Shown: positions 15,654 through 24,708, counted from the stretch's first letter. The stretch is DNA of 59,717 nucleotides from an uncultured Eubacteriales bacterium (GCA_900316385.1 ONCP01000010.1:1-59717), one strand, 5' to 3'. Notes: generated by a model not told the origin, from the sequence alone. Made by a program: numbers and translations.

Positions 15654-16796
15654 ATGGCAGACAAGAGAGATTATTACGAAGTCCTCGGCGTTCAAAAGGG
15701 CGCCAGCGAGGACGAGATTAAAAAAGCATACAGAAAATCCGCCAAACAATATCACCCCGATCTTCATCCGGGCGACAAGGTTGCCGAGGAAAAGTTTAAA
15801 GAGGTCAACGAGGCATATGAGGTTCTCTCCGACAGCGAAAAACGCGCGCGTTACGACCAGTTCGGTCACGCGGGCGTAGACCCGAATTTCGCGGCGGGCG
15901 GCGGAAGCCCGTTCGGTCAGGATATGGATATCGGAGACATCTTTAACAGCTTCTTCGGCGGGTTCGGAGGCTTCGGCGGCAACCGCCGCGCCAACCCTAA
16001 CGCTCCCAGACGCGGCAACGACGTTGAAACTCAGGTCACGATCACCTTTGAGGAGGCGGCTAAGGGCTGCAAAAAGACTATTTCATACAGCAATGTTGTC
16101 ACCTGTGAAGAATGTCACGGCACAGGCGCCGAGAAAGGTTCTCAGGCAAAGACCTGTTCCGCCTGCTCGGGCACAGGCCGCGTGACCGTCAGCCAGCGTT
16201 CACCCTTCGGTGTGGTACAGACCCAGCGCTCCTGCGACGCTTGTCACGGCAAGGGCAAAATCATCGACAAGCCCTGCCGAGCCTGTAACGGTAACGGCAG
16301 ACAGCGCAAGAATAAGAAAATCGAAATCAATATTCCCGCGGGTATTGACAATGACCAGATCCTCAATGTTTCGGGCAAGGGCAACAGCGGTATCAACGGC
16401 GGTCCTGCAGGCGACCTCAAGGTATATATCCGCGTTAAGCCTCACGAGATCTTTGAGCGCAGAGGCGACGACGTATGGTGCGAGATGCCTATATCGATCG
16501 CTCAGGCGATGCTCGGCTCCGAGGTCATCGTTCCCACTCTTGACGGAAAAGTGAGCTATTCGGTCCACGAGGGGACCCAGCAGGGCGATGTGTTCAAGCT
16601 CAAGGGCAAGGGTATTCCTCACATCAACGGACGAGGCAGAGGCGACCAGTATGTTAAAATGAACATCGAGATTCCCAGAAGCCTCAACTCAAAGCAAAAG
16701 GAAGCCGTTAAGGAGCTCGACAAGCTGCTCGGTGACAAAAACTACACTAAACAAAAAACCTTCCGTGAAAAACTCAAAAGGCTTTTCGGAGATTAA
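15654..16796 (+). CDS. dnaJ: Chaperone DnaJ (Hsp40, type I)
   Basis: 380 aa with all type I domains: J-domain with HPD at residues 34-36, Gly/Phe-rich stretch at ~77-110, four zinc-binding CxxCxGxG-type repeats ([32 protein letters not shown]) in ~140-210, and the C-terminal peptide-binding domains. DnaJ stimulates DnaK ATPase and hands over unfolded substrates. The ribosome site AAGGAGTAATCAT is strong. It is the last gene of the hrcA operon and is followed by a terminator. Confidence 0.97.
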   Translation: MADKRDYYEVLGVQKGASEDEIKKAYRKSAKQYHPDLHPGDKVAEEKFKEVNEAYEVLSDSEKRARYDQFGHAGVDPNFAAGGGSPFGQDMDIGDIFNSFFGGFGGFGGNRRANPNAPRRGNDVETQVTITFEEAAKGCKKTISYSNVVTCEECHGTGAEKGSQAKTCSACSGTGRVTVSQRSPFGVVQTQRSCDACHGKGKIIDKPCRACNGNGRQRKNKKIEINIPAGIDNDQILNVSGKGNSGINGGPAGDLKVYIRVKPHEIFERRGDDVWCEMPISIAQAMLGSEVIVPTLDGKVSYSVHEGTQQGDVFKLKGKGIPHINGRGRGDQYVKMNIEIPRSLNSKQKEAVKELDKLLGDKNYTKQKTFREKLKRLFGD

Positions 16797-16806
16797 TATG
16801 TACTTA

Positions 16807-16836
16807 CAGACGTCGCAACAGCGGCGTCTTTTTTTG
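16807..16836 (+). terminator. Terminator of the hrcA-dnaJ operon
   Basis: AGACGTCGC / GCGGCGTCT stem with a four-base loop, followed by T7. A second GC-rich hairpin (AATGCCGCGCGG / CCGCGCGGCATT, about 16847-16876) follows without a T tract. Confidence 0.85.
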
Positions 16837-16942
16837 CGTAAATGCCGAATGCCGCGCGGAAATACCGCGCGGCATTGGCAAGGGGTTTAGATAAGGAAAT
16901 GGGTATGAGTGGTGGACGCATTGCGTCCAACGTGGAAAGCTG

Positions 16943-17770
16943 TTATGCCGACCTTTCGGCCGTGGTTTTGGGGATCCTGACGGTGTATTCGATAAATTCC
17001 CCGCTGTCCTTGTGCTTGCAGACGGCGTCGATTCCCGCCTGCTTCATTGTTGAGACAGCCTTGTTGATGGTATTGATAAAGATCCTGACATCTCTGATAA
17101 GTATTCTCTGGGAGCCCTTCTTTTCTTTTTCAGGCTCGGGAGCGGAGGCTTCATAGAGCATTCTGTCTATCAGCTCTTCGCTTTGGGTCACATTCAGATT
17201 CTGAGCGATTATTTTGGAAAGCGCCTCGCGCCTCAGCTCGACGTCATAAATTCGAAGAAGCGCCCGCGCGTGTCTTTCTGACAGCCCTGCCTGAACGATC
17301 CAATCCTGTTCGTCATAGGTTAGGTTAAGCAGTCGAAGCTTGTTCGCTATTGTGCTCTGGCTTTTTCCGAGCTTTTTTGCCGCCTGCTCCTGTGTAATGC
17401 CGTAGCGGCGTATAAGGCGTGAAATACCTCTGGCTTCCTCAAAGATCCCGAGGTCGCACCTCTGGAGGTTTTCGAGAAGCGCGAGCATCGCCGACTCTCT
17501 ATCGTTGCATTTTACGATAATACACGGCACCTTGGAATAGCCCGCCATAACCGAAGCGCGCAATCTTCTTTCGCCTGCGATTATCTCAAATTCTGATTGG
17601 GACACCTTTCGGACAGTCAACGGCTGGAGAATGCCGTTTTCCGTGATAGAATGCGCAAGCTCACGCAGCTGCTCCTCGTCAAAGATTCTTCTGGGCTGGG
17701 TTTTGTTTGGGCGGATCTTGATTGTAGGGATCTCAACGATTCTGTTATCTGCTTTTGCTAAGTAGTTCAA
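16943..17770 (-). CDS. noc: ParB-family nucleoid occlusion protein (Noc-like)
   Basis: 275 aa from a TTG at 17770. The frame is open to an ATG at 17878, but that ATG directly follows the rsmG terminator and has no ribosome site. The TTG has GAGAGGCGAGG in front, and a promoter (TTCGAC-17-TATGAT) fits a ~38-nt leader. Visible parts: EIPTIKIRPNKTQPRRIFD, CTP-binding motif AGERRLRAS, LENLQRCDLGIFEEARG, a helix-turn-helix around YGITQEQAAKKLGKSQSTIA, and a divergent C-terminus. The position after rsmG and mnmG is that of Bacillus noc. Noc binds DNA and membrane and blocks Z-ring formation over the nucleoid. It could also be a second Spo0J-like protein; the site it recognises cannot be told from sequence alone. 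Confidence 0.82.
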   Translation of the reverse strand: MNYLAKADNRIVEIPTIKIRPNKTQPRRIFDEEQLRELAHSITENGILQPLTVRKVSQSEFEIIAGERRLRASVMAGYSKVPCIIVKCNDRESAMLALLENLQRCDLGIFEEARGISRLIRRYGITQEQAAKKLGKSQSTIANKLRLLNLTYDEQDWIVQAGLSERHARALLRIYDVELRREALSKIIAQNLNVTQSEELIDRMLYEASAPEPEKEKKGSQRILIRDVRIFINTINKAVSTMKQAGIDAVCKHKDSGEFIEYTVRIPKTTAERSA

Positions 17771-17807
17771 AACCTCGCCTCTCTTTGCGGTTTTTGCTTT
17801 CTGTGTA

Positions 17808-17844
17808 CATATGATATCATATGGGACAGGCATATTCTGTCGAA
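17808..17844 (-). promoter_or_regulatory. noc promoter overlapping a 16-bp palindrome
   Basis: Minus strand: TTCGAC (17844-17839), 17-bp spacer, TATGAT (17821-17816). The -10 box lies inside the perfect palindrome CATATGATATCATATG (17808-17823), a candidate operator. Confidence 0.55.
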
Positions 17845-17884
17845 GCGTGAGCGAATATAACAATTTGTTTTGAAACATTTTGCG

Positions 17885-17919
17885 GAAAAAAGTAAAGAGC
17901 TGACGAAGCAGCTCTTTTA
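17885..17919 (-). terminator. Terminator of rsmG
   Basis: Minus strand: AAAGAGCTG / CAGCTCTTT stem followed by ACTTTTTT. It overlaps the rsmG stop codon and ends the mnmG-rsmG transcript before noc. Confidence 0.75.
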
Positions 17920-18618
17920 TAATGGTTTCGATTTTATTTTTGATGAATGGCGGGGATAAGATTTTGGTGTTTGTTTTATCTTATTTATAACAACGATCGT
18001 TCTGCCTGAATCTTCTAATTTGAATTCGTTTACCTTATTAATCTTACCACCTAAGATCATAAGAGCGTTTTTCGCCTCATTCAGTTCCTCTGTGAGTTCG
18101 GGCCCCTTCATAGCGATAAAGCTGCCGCCGACTTTAACATAAGGAAGGCAGTATTCGCTGAGAATGTTCAATCTCGCAACGGCTCTGGAAACAGCGAAAT
18201 CGTATTTTTCACGGTAGAGCTTGTCTTTTCCGCCGTCTTCCGCGCGTGAATGCACAAGCTTGGCTTCTATCCCGAGCTCCGAACAAACTTCGCCGAGAAA
18301 ACCAAGTCTTTTGTTAAGACTGTCAAGAAGCGTAAGGTTTATGTCGGGTCGGGCGATTTTCAGCGGTATTCCCGGAAAGCCCGCTCCCGTGCCTACATCG
18401 ATAATTGTCGAATTTTTTGGTATCTCAACATATTCAAGAAGAGTAAGGCTGTCGGCAAAATGCTTTAGAGCCACTTCGTCGGGCTCCGTTATACGCGTGA
18501 GGTTGATTTTTTCGTTCCATTCCGTGAGCAGCTCATAATATTGCTCAAACTGTTCGAGCTGATTATCATTGAGTTTTATACCTATCTGTTCACAGGCGTT
18601 TTTGATTAATGTCTTCAT
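17917..18618 (-). CDS. rsmG: 16S rRNA (guanine-N7) methyltransferase RsmG
   Basis: 233 aa. The SAM-binding motif IIDVGTGAGFPGIPLKI is near residues 70-86, and the FADSLTLLEY segment upstream is typical. RsmG methylates N7 of G527 (E. coli numbering) in the 530 loop of 16S rRNA; its loss gives low-level streptomycin resistance in several bacteria. The start at 18618 lies 2 bp from the mnmG stop, so the two are co-transcribed. This gene pair is conserved at Firmicutes origins. Confidence 0.96.
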   Translation of the reverse strand: MKTLIKNACEQIGIKLNDNQLEQFEQYYELLTEWNEKINLTRITEPDEVALKHFADSLTLLEYVEIPKNSTIIDVGTGAGFPGIPLKIARPDINLTLLDSLNKRLGFLGEVCSELGIEAKLVHSRAEDGGKDKLYREKYDFAVSRAVARLNILSEYCLPYVKVGGSFIAMKGPELTEELNEAKNALMILGGKINKVNEFKLEDSGRTIVVINKIKQTPKSYPRHSSKIKSKPL

Positions 18619-18619
18619 A

Positions 18620-20479
18620 TTACTGTCCTAACCAGATCAACAGAACGCTGATATCCGCGGGAGATACTCCCGAAATACGGCTCGCCTGACCGATATTCAG
18701 CGGTTTGATTTTGTTCAGCTTCTCCTGCGCCTCAAGTCTGAGCCCTTTGATTTCGCGGTAATCAAAGTCCTTGGGAAGCGTTTTCTTCTCGAGCTTTCTC
18801 ATCTGCTCAACCTGCCTGAGCTGTTTCTCGATATATCCCGCGTATTTTACCTCTATTTCGACCTGTTCAAAAATATTGCTGTCCAGCTTTGGACGGGTTA
18901 TGTCGATCGGCGAAAGGTCGTCATAGCTGATCTGAGGACGTCTTAGAAGGTCGATCAGCTTCGCTCCCGTTGAAAGCGGAGATGTTTCACGTGAAACAAG
19001 TATGTTGTTTATCGTCTCCGAAGGAGGAATAACGATTTTTGAGATTCGCTTAAGCTCCTCTGCCTTTAACTGTTGCTTTTTATTGAAACGTTCCCATCTT
19101 TCATCGGAAATCAGACCGATTTGTCTGCCGATGGGCGTAAGTCTTACGTCGGCGTTATCCTGACGGAGAACAAGTCTATATTCGCTTCGCGAGGTCATCA
19201 TTCTGTACGGCTCGTTCGCACCCTTTGTCACAAGGTCGTCGATCAGCGTTCCTATATACGAAGTGGAGCGGTCAAGCACGAGAGGTTCTTTTCCTTTGAT
19301 TTTCAGCGCGGCGTTTATTCCCGCGATAAGTCCCTGTGCGGCGGCTTCCTCGTAGCCCGAGCTGCCGTTAAACTGTCCCGCGCCGTATAAGCCCTCCAAA
19401 CGTTTAAATTCGAGAGTGGCGTTCATTTCGGTGGGATCGACGCAATCATACTCAATAGCATAGGCGGGGCGCATAATAACACAGTTTTCCAATCCCTTGA
19501 TCGTATGGTAGAACTTTACCTGAACCTCCTCGGGCAGCGAGGAGCTCATTCCCTGCAAATACATTTCCTCTGTGTCAAGTCCGCAAGGCTCTATAAAAAG
19601 CTGATGACGCTTTTTCTCCGCAAAGCGCACGATCTTATCCTCAAGGCTGGGACAGTAACGCGGACCTACTCCCTCTATTTTTCCGCCGTACAAAGGGGAA
19701 CGGTGGATATTATCAAGGATAATCTTTTTTGTGTTTTCATTCGTCCAGCTTATATGACATTTTACCTTATTTTCTCCTAGCTCGTCCGTATCATACGAAA
19801 ACGGGATCGGCGGCTCGTCTCCGAGCTGCTCCTCAAGCTCCGAAAAATCTATGCTGCTTCTGAGTACTCGCGCGGGCGTTCCTGTTTTAAAACGTCTGAG
19901 CGGCAGACCGAGATCTTTGAGGCTTTGACCGAGAAAGGTCGCGGGAAAAATACCGTCGGGTCCGCTTTCATAGCTCACCTCACCGATAAATATCCTGCCG
20001 CCGAGATAGGTTCCCGTAGCGATGATCACCGCTTTGACCTCGTATTCCGCAAGCATTCTTGTAATCAGGATATAACCGTATTCTGATTTTTTTATGTCGG
20101 TTATCTCCGCCTGATGAAGCTCGAGATTTTTCTGCAACTCAAGCTTGTGCTTCATCACATCGGAGTATTTTCTTCTGTCGATCTGAGCGCGGAGAGAATG
20201 GACCGCAGGGCCTTTTCCGCGATTCAGCATACGACTTTGTAAAAAACATTCGTCGGCTGTTTTGCCCATTTCTCCGCCGAGAGCGTCTATCTCGCGGACA
20301 AGATGACCCTTAGCCGTACCTCCTATTGAGGGATTGCAGGGACAGTTGCCCACAGCGTCCATATTGATAGTAAATACTACCGTTTTACATCCGAGTCTCG
20401 CGGCGGCAAGCGCGGCCTCGATTCCCGCGTGACCCGCGCCGATCACCGCAATATCATATTTACCCGCGGAATAATTCAT
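18620..20479 (-). CDS. mnmG: tRNA U34 carboxymethylaminomethyl synthesis protein MnmG (GidA)
   Basis: 619 aa. The FAD-binding fold starts with VIGAGHAGIEAALAAARLG (residues ~13-31). Also present are CNPSIGGTAKGHLVREIDALGG, with the catalytic cysteine region, and MTSRSEYRLVLRQDNADVRL. With MnmE it modifies uridine 34 of several tRNAs (cmnm5U). A parS site is embedded in frame, where it encodes the FAD-protein loop VSRETS. Another parS lies just upstream of the start. Co-directional with mnmE and rsmG. Confidence 0.98.
   Translation of the reverse strand: MNYSAGKYDIAVIGAGHAGIEAALAAARLGCKTVVFTINMDAVGNCPCNPSIGGTAKGHLVREIDALGGEMGKTADECFLQSRMLNRGKGPAVHSLRAQIDRRKYSDVMKHKLELQKNLELHQAEITDIKKSEYGYILITRMLAEYEVKAVIIATGTYLGGRIFIGEVSYESGPDGIFPATFLGQSLKDLGLPLRRFKTGTPARVLRSSIDFSELEEQLGDEPPIPFSYDTDELGENKVKCHISWTNENTKKIILDNIHRSPLYGGKIEGVGPRYCPSLEDKIVRFAEKKRHQLFIEPCGLDTEEMYLQGMSSSLPEEVQVKFYHTIKGLENCVIMRPAYAIEYDCVDPTEMNATLEFKRLEGLYGAGQFNGSSGYEEAAAQGLIAGINAALKIKGKEPLVLDRSTSYIGTLIDDLVTKGANEPYRMMTSRSEYRLVLRQDNADVRLTPIGRQIGLISDERWERFNKKQQLKAEELKRISKIVIPPSETINNILVSRETSPLSTGAKLIDLLRRPQISYDDLSPIDITRPKLDSNIFEQVEIEVKYAGYIEKQLRQVEQMRKLEKKTLPKDFDYREIKGLRLEAQEKLNKIKPLNIGQASRISGVSPADISVLLIWLGQ
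18983..18998. other. parS site inside mnmG
   Basis: Perfect 16-bp palindrome TGTTTCACGTGAAACA, the consensus parS bound by ParB/Spo0J. It lies in the coding sequence of mnmG, a usual place for it in Firmicutes. Confidence 0.96.
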
Positions 20480-20498
20480 ATTTTTCCTCTTTTCAAAT

Positions 20499-20514
20499 GT
20501 TTCACGTGAAACAA
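20499..20514. other. parS site between mnmE and mnmG
   Basis: Second perfect TGTTTCACGTGAAACA, in the 35-bp gap between the mnmE stop and the mnmG start. Two parS sites 1.5 kb apart mark the origin-proximal loading zone for ParB. Confidence 0.97.
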
Positions 20515-21882
20515 TTACTTTCCTACACAGAAATTGTGGAACACATTGTCAACCACAACGTCGCTCACTCTTTCACCCGTGAGCTCCAATATGCTTTCAA
20601 TGGCGTTTTCAAGGTCAACCTCCACCGCGTCGAGAGTCATCCCGAAATTAACTGCATTCAGCGCGTTTTCCAGCGCCGTTTTCGCGTTAAGCACGGCCTC
20701 TCTTTGTCTTTCGTTTGCCAAGATTCCCTCTCCGGGATTAAAGCTGTCCGTTCCCGCAAGCTGAGAGATCATTTTTTCAAGCTCATCAAAACCGTCTCCG
20801 TTTTTTGCGGAGATTTTTACGACCCTGCTTATTTTGCTTTTAATGTATTTTTCGTCAAGCTCGCTCTTTAAATCCGATTTATTGATTATCGCGATAACCT
20901 CGGCGTCGCTGAGGCTGTTGATCAGTTCTATATCATTTTCGTCAAGAGGCTTTGCTCCGTCAAATACAGCCAGAACCAAGCCGCAGTTTGATAATCTGTT
21001 TTTTGCCAGATCGACTCCGATTTTTTCAACCGTATCGCCCGTCTCTCTGATTCCCGCGGTGTCGCTGAGTCTGAGTATAACGTCGCCGACCAATACGGTT
21101 TCCTCTATAATATCTCTTGTTGTCCCCGGAATGTCGGTGACGATACTTCTGTTACGTCCCGCCAGCAGATTCATCAAGGTGCTTTTTCCCGTATTCGGCT
21201 TTCCCGCTATAACGGTATCTATACCTTCCTTTACGATCTGACCCTTATCGTATGTATCTAGCAGTCTGTTTAGTTGAGTCAAAGCGTTATTAAATACTTC
21301 CTTTAAACTGTCTTCCGTTACCTCCGCAATATCCTCCTCAGGGTAATCCGCCCACGCGCTGAGGTGGGCGGCGGTATTTACAAGCGTGCTTTTGATATCG
21401 GTGATTTTTTTCCAGAGAGCCCCTTCCTTCGCATAAAGAGCGGCTCTGGCGGCGTTTTTACTTTTCGCCTTGATAATATCGATTACCGCCTCGGCTTCGG
21501 TCAGATCGAGCTTGCCGTTAAGAAAAGCTCTTTTAGTAAATTCCCCTGCCTGTGCCGGAGAAGCTCCCGCGTCCAGAACTGCGCGAAGCGCTTCCCGCGT
21601 AATGAACATTCCTCCGTGACAGGAAAGCTCGACCACATCTTCTCCCGTGTAGCTTTTCGGATTGCGAAACACAGTTGCCACACACTCGTCGAGCATCTCG
21701 TTATTTTTATAAATATGACCGAAAGCGGCGCGATAACCGCCAAGCTCACAAAGCTTTTTTCCGCTCAGCGCTTTAAAAACTCTGTCGGCTATAACGATCG
21801 CTTCTTCTCCGCTGATTCTTATAACGCCGATTCCACCCTCGCCCTGAGCGGTGGAGATAGCGGCTATGGTAGTTGATTTCAT
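20515..21882 (-). CDS. mnmE: tRNA modification GTPase MnmE (TrmE)
   Basis: 455 aa from the ATG at 21882 (ribosome site GGAGTTTATT); an in-frame ATG 30 bp upstream overlaps the jag terminator. The N-terminal formyl-THF-binding domain starts TTIAAISTAQGEGGIGVIRISG. The G domain shows G1 GKPNTGKST, G2/G3 IPGTTRD and DTAGIRET, and G4 NKSD. The C-terminus ends in the conserved FCVGK, whose Cys is needed for the modification. It works with MnmG. A parS lies right after the stop. Confidence 0.98.
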   Translation of the reverse strand: MKSTTIAAISTAQGEGGIGVIRISGEEAIVIADRVFKALSGKKLCELGGYRAAFGHIYKNNEMLDECVATVFRNPKSYTGEDVVELSCHGGMFITREALRAVLDAGASPAQAGEFTKRAFLNGKLDLTEAEAVIDIIKAKSKNAARAALYAKEGALWKKITDIKSTLVNTAAHLSAWADYPEEDIAEVTEDSLKEVFNNALTQLNRLLDTYDKGQIVKEGIDTVIAGKPNTGKSTLMNLLAGRNRSIVTDIPGTTRDIIEETVLVGDVILRLSDTAGIRETGDTVEKIGVDLAKNRLSNCGLVLAVFDGAKPLDENDIELINSLSDAEVIAIINKSDLKSELDEKYIKSKISRVVKISAKNGDGFDELEKMISQLAGTDSFNPGEGILANERQREAVLNAKTALENALNAVNFGMTLDAVEVDLENAIESILELTGERVSDVVVDNVFHNFCVGK

Positions 21883-21892
21883 AATAAACTCC

Positions 21893-21924
21893 AAAAAACA
21901 AGGCTGTCTCAAACGAGACAGCCC
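21893..21924 (-). terminator. Terminator between jag and mnmE
   Basis: Minus strand: GGCTGTCTC / GAGACAGCC stem with GTTT loop, followed by TTGTTTTTT. It ends the rpmH-jag transcript, or partly attenuates entry into mnmE. Confidence 0.85.
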
Positions 21925-21939
21925 TCAATACCAAATAAC

Positions 21940-22704
21940 TCAGTCTATTCTTCCGTAGAGACCTGCGCCGTTGCTTTCGTCGAGCGGTTTACGGTCGGGA
22001 TTGGGAGCGGGTCTGGATGAACGGTTGTTGTTTCTGCCGCCTCTGCCTCTGCCGTAGCCTCTGTTTCTTCTCTCCTTGGGGTCGGGACCTATAACGACGT
22101 GACGCGCCGCGTTCTCGCCCTCGCTCCAGGAAGTCGCTCCTCTTACCTTCTGAACAGAAGTATGAATGATCCTTCTCTCATAAGGATTCATCGGCTCAAG
22201 AGAAGTTTTCTTACCTGTCTTTACCGCCTTATAAGCGAGCTTTCTGCCGAGGATCTCAAGAGTTTTTTCTCTTTTCTCACGGTAGTTGCCCGTGTTGACA
22301 GTGATTTTAAAATAACTGTTGTCAACATGATTCGCAACAAGACTTGTCAGATACTGGAGAGCGTCGAGAGTTTCGCCTCTGCGTCCGATAATGAAACCGA
22401 CGTCTTCTCCCTCGATATTAAAGGTCGCGCTGTCCTCTGTTTTTTCAACCTCTATGTTGAGGTTGTTAAGATCCATAGCGGCAATAACATCTCTGAGAAA
22501 TTCTTCGGATGTGTCGGCAGGTGTTGCCTTTATGGTAATTTTTACCTTTGCGGGCTTTCCTCCGAAAAGACCGAGAACCTTTTTCTCGGGCATTTGGATT
22601 ACTTCAAAATCAACCTCGTCTTCTTCGTAAAGACCAAGCTGAGCCTTAGCGTCGGCTAAAGCTAATTCGGGTGTTTCACCTGTTCCTATAACTTCTTTAA
22701 TCAT
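21940..22704 (-). CDS. khpB: RNA-binding protein Jag/KhpB
   Basis: 254 aa. An N-terminal Jag_N domain (IKEVIGTGETPELALADAK) is followed by a linker, a KH domain with IEGEDVGFIIGRRGETLDALQ (the GxxG-type loop) and an R3H domain with MNPYERRIIHTSVQ. The C-terminal tail is an Arg/Gly/Asn-rich RNA-binding stretch. In Gram-positive cocci KhpB pairs with KhpA and affects cell elongation and translation of cell-wall genes. It lies 11 bp downstream of yidC, the conserved order. Confidence 0.94.
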   Translation of the reverse strand: MIKEVIGTGETPELALADAKAQLGLYEEDEVDFEVIQMPEKKVLGLFGGKPAKVKITIKATPADTSEEFLRDVIAAMDLNNLNIEVEKTEDSATFNIEGEDVGFIIGRRGETLDALQYLTSLVANHVDNSYFKITVNTGNYREKREKTLEILGRKLAYKAVKTGKKTSLEPMNPYERRIIHTSVQKVRGATSWSEGENAARHVVIGPDPKERRNRGYGRGRGGRNNNRSSRPAPNPDRKPLDESNGAGLYGRID

Positions 22705-22715
22705 AATGACCTCTA

Positions 22716-23678
22716 TTACTTCTTTGTCTTATTTTCATTATAACCCGCAGGAGCGTAATTGTACTGTACAAGAGCCTCCTGCTGCTCAAGTAACGCTACA
22801 TGCTGAGCCTCTGTCTTTGCGATCAGGGCTGTGGGACCATAGAACTTGCCCAAAACTATTGATTGAATCAAGCTGAATATCGAAGAACAAATCCAGTAGA
22901 AGCCGACCGCCGCGGGAATACTGTAAGAGATATAGGCTGAGAAAAGCGGTAAACCGATCATCATAACCTTCATACAGCCCTGCTGGGACTGACCCGTGCC
23001 GTTGACCTTCATCGTTACGAGCTGAGCCGCAACAGAGGAGACAAAGCACAGTACGGGAATAAGCAGATAAGGTGACCAGAAGCCCTGAGCCGAGGGTGAT
23101 TCAAGAAGATTGAAGCCCGCGAAATTGAAGCCCTTGATAAACATTTCAATATTCACCACGTCCGAGCCTGTGAAAAGCTGCGCGACGAGCTCCTTTGAAT
23201 CGGCTAAAATCTTAACAAGCGCGATCTGCTCGTATGTTGCCATTCCGCTTCCCGAAACAGACAGACCCGGGAGCGAATTGATAAAGGATGTAGCGTCAGA
23301 AACTGTGTTCGCGTTAATGTGGAGAGTGTTAGTGAGGGGATAAGCCACCGCGTAAAAAATTCCAAGCATAATCAAAAGAGGAACTATACTTGTAAGACAT
23401 CCGCCTGTGGGGCTTACGCCTTCCTTTTGATACAGCTTCTGCATTTCTTCGTTAGCTTTTTGGCGATTGTTTGCGTATTTTTCTCTGATTTCCTTCTGTT
23501 TTTTCTGAAGTCTGGCAGTATTCGCCATACTTTTCTGTTGCTTGATCGAGAACGGAAATAAAATAAACCTGATCACAAGCGTAAAGAAAATAATCGATAT
23601 TCCGAAGTTTCTGAATATAAAAAACAGAGCCCAGAGTAAGTATCCTAAGATACTACCGAAAAAACCGAAAATTTGCAT
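22716..23678 (-). CDS. yidC: Membrane protein insertase YidC/Oxa1
   Basis: 320 aa. Membrane segments at ~5-45, ~92-115 and several in the C-terminal half match the YidC/Oxa1 core. FSIKQQKSMANTARLQKKQKEIREKY is the cytosolic coiled coil after the first helix. The hydrophilic-groove Arg is likely R37 (LVIRFILFP). There is no lipobox, unlike Bacillus SpoIIIJ. It inserts small membrane proteins alone or with SecYEG. It is embedded in the rpmH-rnpA-yidD-yidC-jag order. Confidence 0.96.
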   Translation of the reverse strand: MQIFGFFGSILGYLLWALFFIFRNFGISIIFFTLVIRFILFPFSIKQQKSMANTARLQKKQKEIREKYANNRQKANEEMQKLYQKEGVSPTGGCLTSIVPLLIMLGIFYAVAYPLTNTLHINANTVSDATSFINSLPGLSVSGSGMATYEQIALVKILADSKELVAQLFTGSDVVNIEMFIKGFNFAGFNLLESPSAQGFWSPYLLIPVLCFVSSVAAQLVTMKVNGTGQSQQGCMKVMMIGLPLFSAYISYSIPAAVGFYWICSSIFSLIQSIVLGKFYGPTALIAKTEAQHVALLEQQEALVQYNYAPAGYNENKTKK

Positions 23679-23692
23679 TAATTGTTCCCTTT

Positions 23693-23917
23693 CTATTTAT
23701 TCTTTTTTTCGGGTACAGGGTCATACCCGCCTTTTGAAAAAGGATTACATCTCAGAACGCGCCAAATCGCAAGGAGCGTTCCTTTAAAAAAGCCGTGGGT
23801 TTGAAGCGCTTCTACCGCGTAATTCGAGCATGTGGGATAGTACTTACATTTTGGAGTAGTATTCGCGGAGATATTTTTTTGATAGAACCTGATAAAGCGA
23901 ATGAATAGATTTTTCAT
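23693..23917 (-). CDS. yidD: Membrane protein insertion efficiency factor YidD
   Basis: 74 aa. Shows the family pattern [33 protein letters not shown], with the CxYxPxCSxY motif, and the ending [10 protein letters not shown]. It helps YidC-dependent insertion. It lies 2 bp after rnpA. Confidence 0.96.
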   Translation of the reverse strand: MKNLFIRFIRFYQKNISANTTPKCKYYPTCSNYAVEALQTHGFFKGTLLAIWRVLRCNPFSKGGYDPVPEKKNK

Positions 23918-23919
23918 AA

Positions 23920-24255
23920 TTATCCGAACATCGACGCTTTTTTGAACTGCGCCGTCATCGCCTTTTTTATATCCGAGCTTTTAACGTAGGGAGTTTTTCC
24001 TCTGGCAACAAAAACAATATCGTAGCCTTTCTTTAACGAAGGAGCTACCTCCCTGAACGCCGCGCGGATGATCCTGCGCGCACGGCTACGCCTTACGGCG
24101 TTTCCTACTTTCTTTCCCGTGGTTATTCCGTATCTAAGGTTATTACTGTTATTTTTCATAAGATAAGTTACAAGTATAGGACTTACCTCGCTTTTTCCTC
24201 TTCGGTAAAGACGCTGAAAATCCCTGTTTTCTTTTAAAATGAGTATATCACTCAT
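23920..24255 (-). CDS. rnpA: Ribonuclease P protein component
   Basis: 111 aa. The RNR motif region reads [23 protein letters not shown], which binds the RNase P RNA, and the N-terminal segment [10 protein letters not shown] is typical. It assists 5' processing of tRNA precursors. The ribosome site AGGGTGG precedes the ATG at 24255. A terminator between rpmH and rnpA probably sets the ratio of L34 to RnpA. Confidence 0.96.
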   Translation of the reverse strand: MSDILILKENRDFQRLYRRGKSEVSPILVTYLMKNNSNNLRYGITTGKKVGNAVRRSRARRIIRAAFREVAPSLKKGYDIVFVARGKTPYVKSSDIKKAMTAQFKKASMFG

Positions 24256-24285
24256 ATAACCACCCTGGGAGAGAAAAATCCGATC

Positions 24286-24317
24286 AAAGAAATAAAGACC
24301 ACGGAAAAAGTGGTCTT
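24286..24317 (-). terminator. Terminator or attenuator after rpmH
   Basis: Minus strand: AAGACCAC / GTGGTCTT stem with a 7-nt loop and TATTTCTTTG after it. It lies between rpmH and rnpA and probably lets only part of the transcripts continue. Confidence 0.75.
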
Positions 24318-24324
24318 ATCTAAT

Positions 24325-24459
24325 TTAATATGACAACTTTTTTCTACCTTTAGCTCTTCTTCTTGCGAGAACCTTTCTGCCGTTGGCAGTGGACATTCTC
24401 TTTCTGAAACCGTGCTCCTTCTTTCTGTGGAGCTTTTTGGGCTGGTATGTTCTCTTCAT
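24325..24459 (-). CDS. rpmH: 50S ribosomal protein L34
   Basis: 44 aa: [20 protein letters not shown] at the start, then [20 protein letters not shown]. This is the complete L34 signature. ATG at 24459 with AAAGGAGGTAGAGGGT upstream; TAA at 24327-24325. It is the first gene of the leftward block and borders the origin region. Confidence 0.98.
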   Translation of the reverse strand: MKRTYQPKKLHRKKEHGFRKRMSTANGRKVLARRRAKGRKKLSY

Positions 24460-24509
24460 ACCCTCTACCTCCTTTCGGATACATAACCTCATTATACTTG
24501 CAATTTAAC

Positions 24510-24538
24510 ATTATAGTATAAAAAGCCATTTTCGTCAA
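24510..24538 (-). promoter_or_regulatory. Promoter of rpmH
   Basis: Minus strand: TTGACG (24538-24533), 17-bp spacer, perfect TATAAT (24515-24510). It serves rpmH and, through the attenuator, rnpA-yidD-yidC-jag. Confidence 0.8.
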
Positions 24539-24708
24539 TAAATTTTCCGAATTTTCTTTTTAAAAAATTTTTCATCAAAAATACACACAATATATAGTAT
24601 TTATGCCGCTTGCCATATACTATTTCTGACCTTTTTAACTTACTGGGAAAATTATAATATATTATAATATAAATGTTATATATATACTTATATATTACAA
24701 TATTTTTG

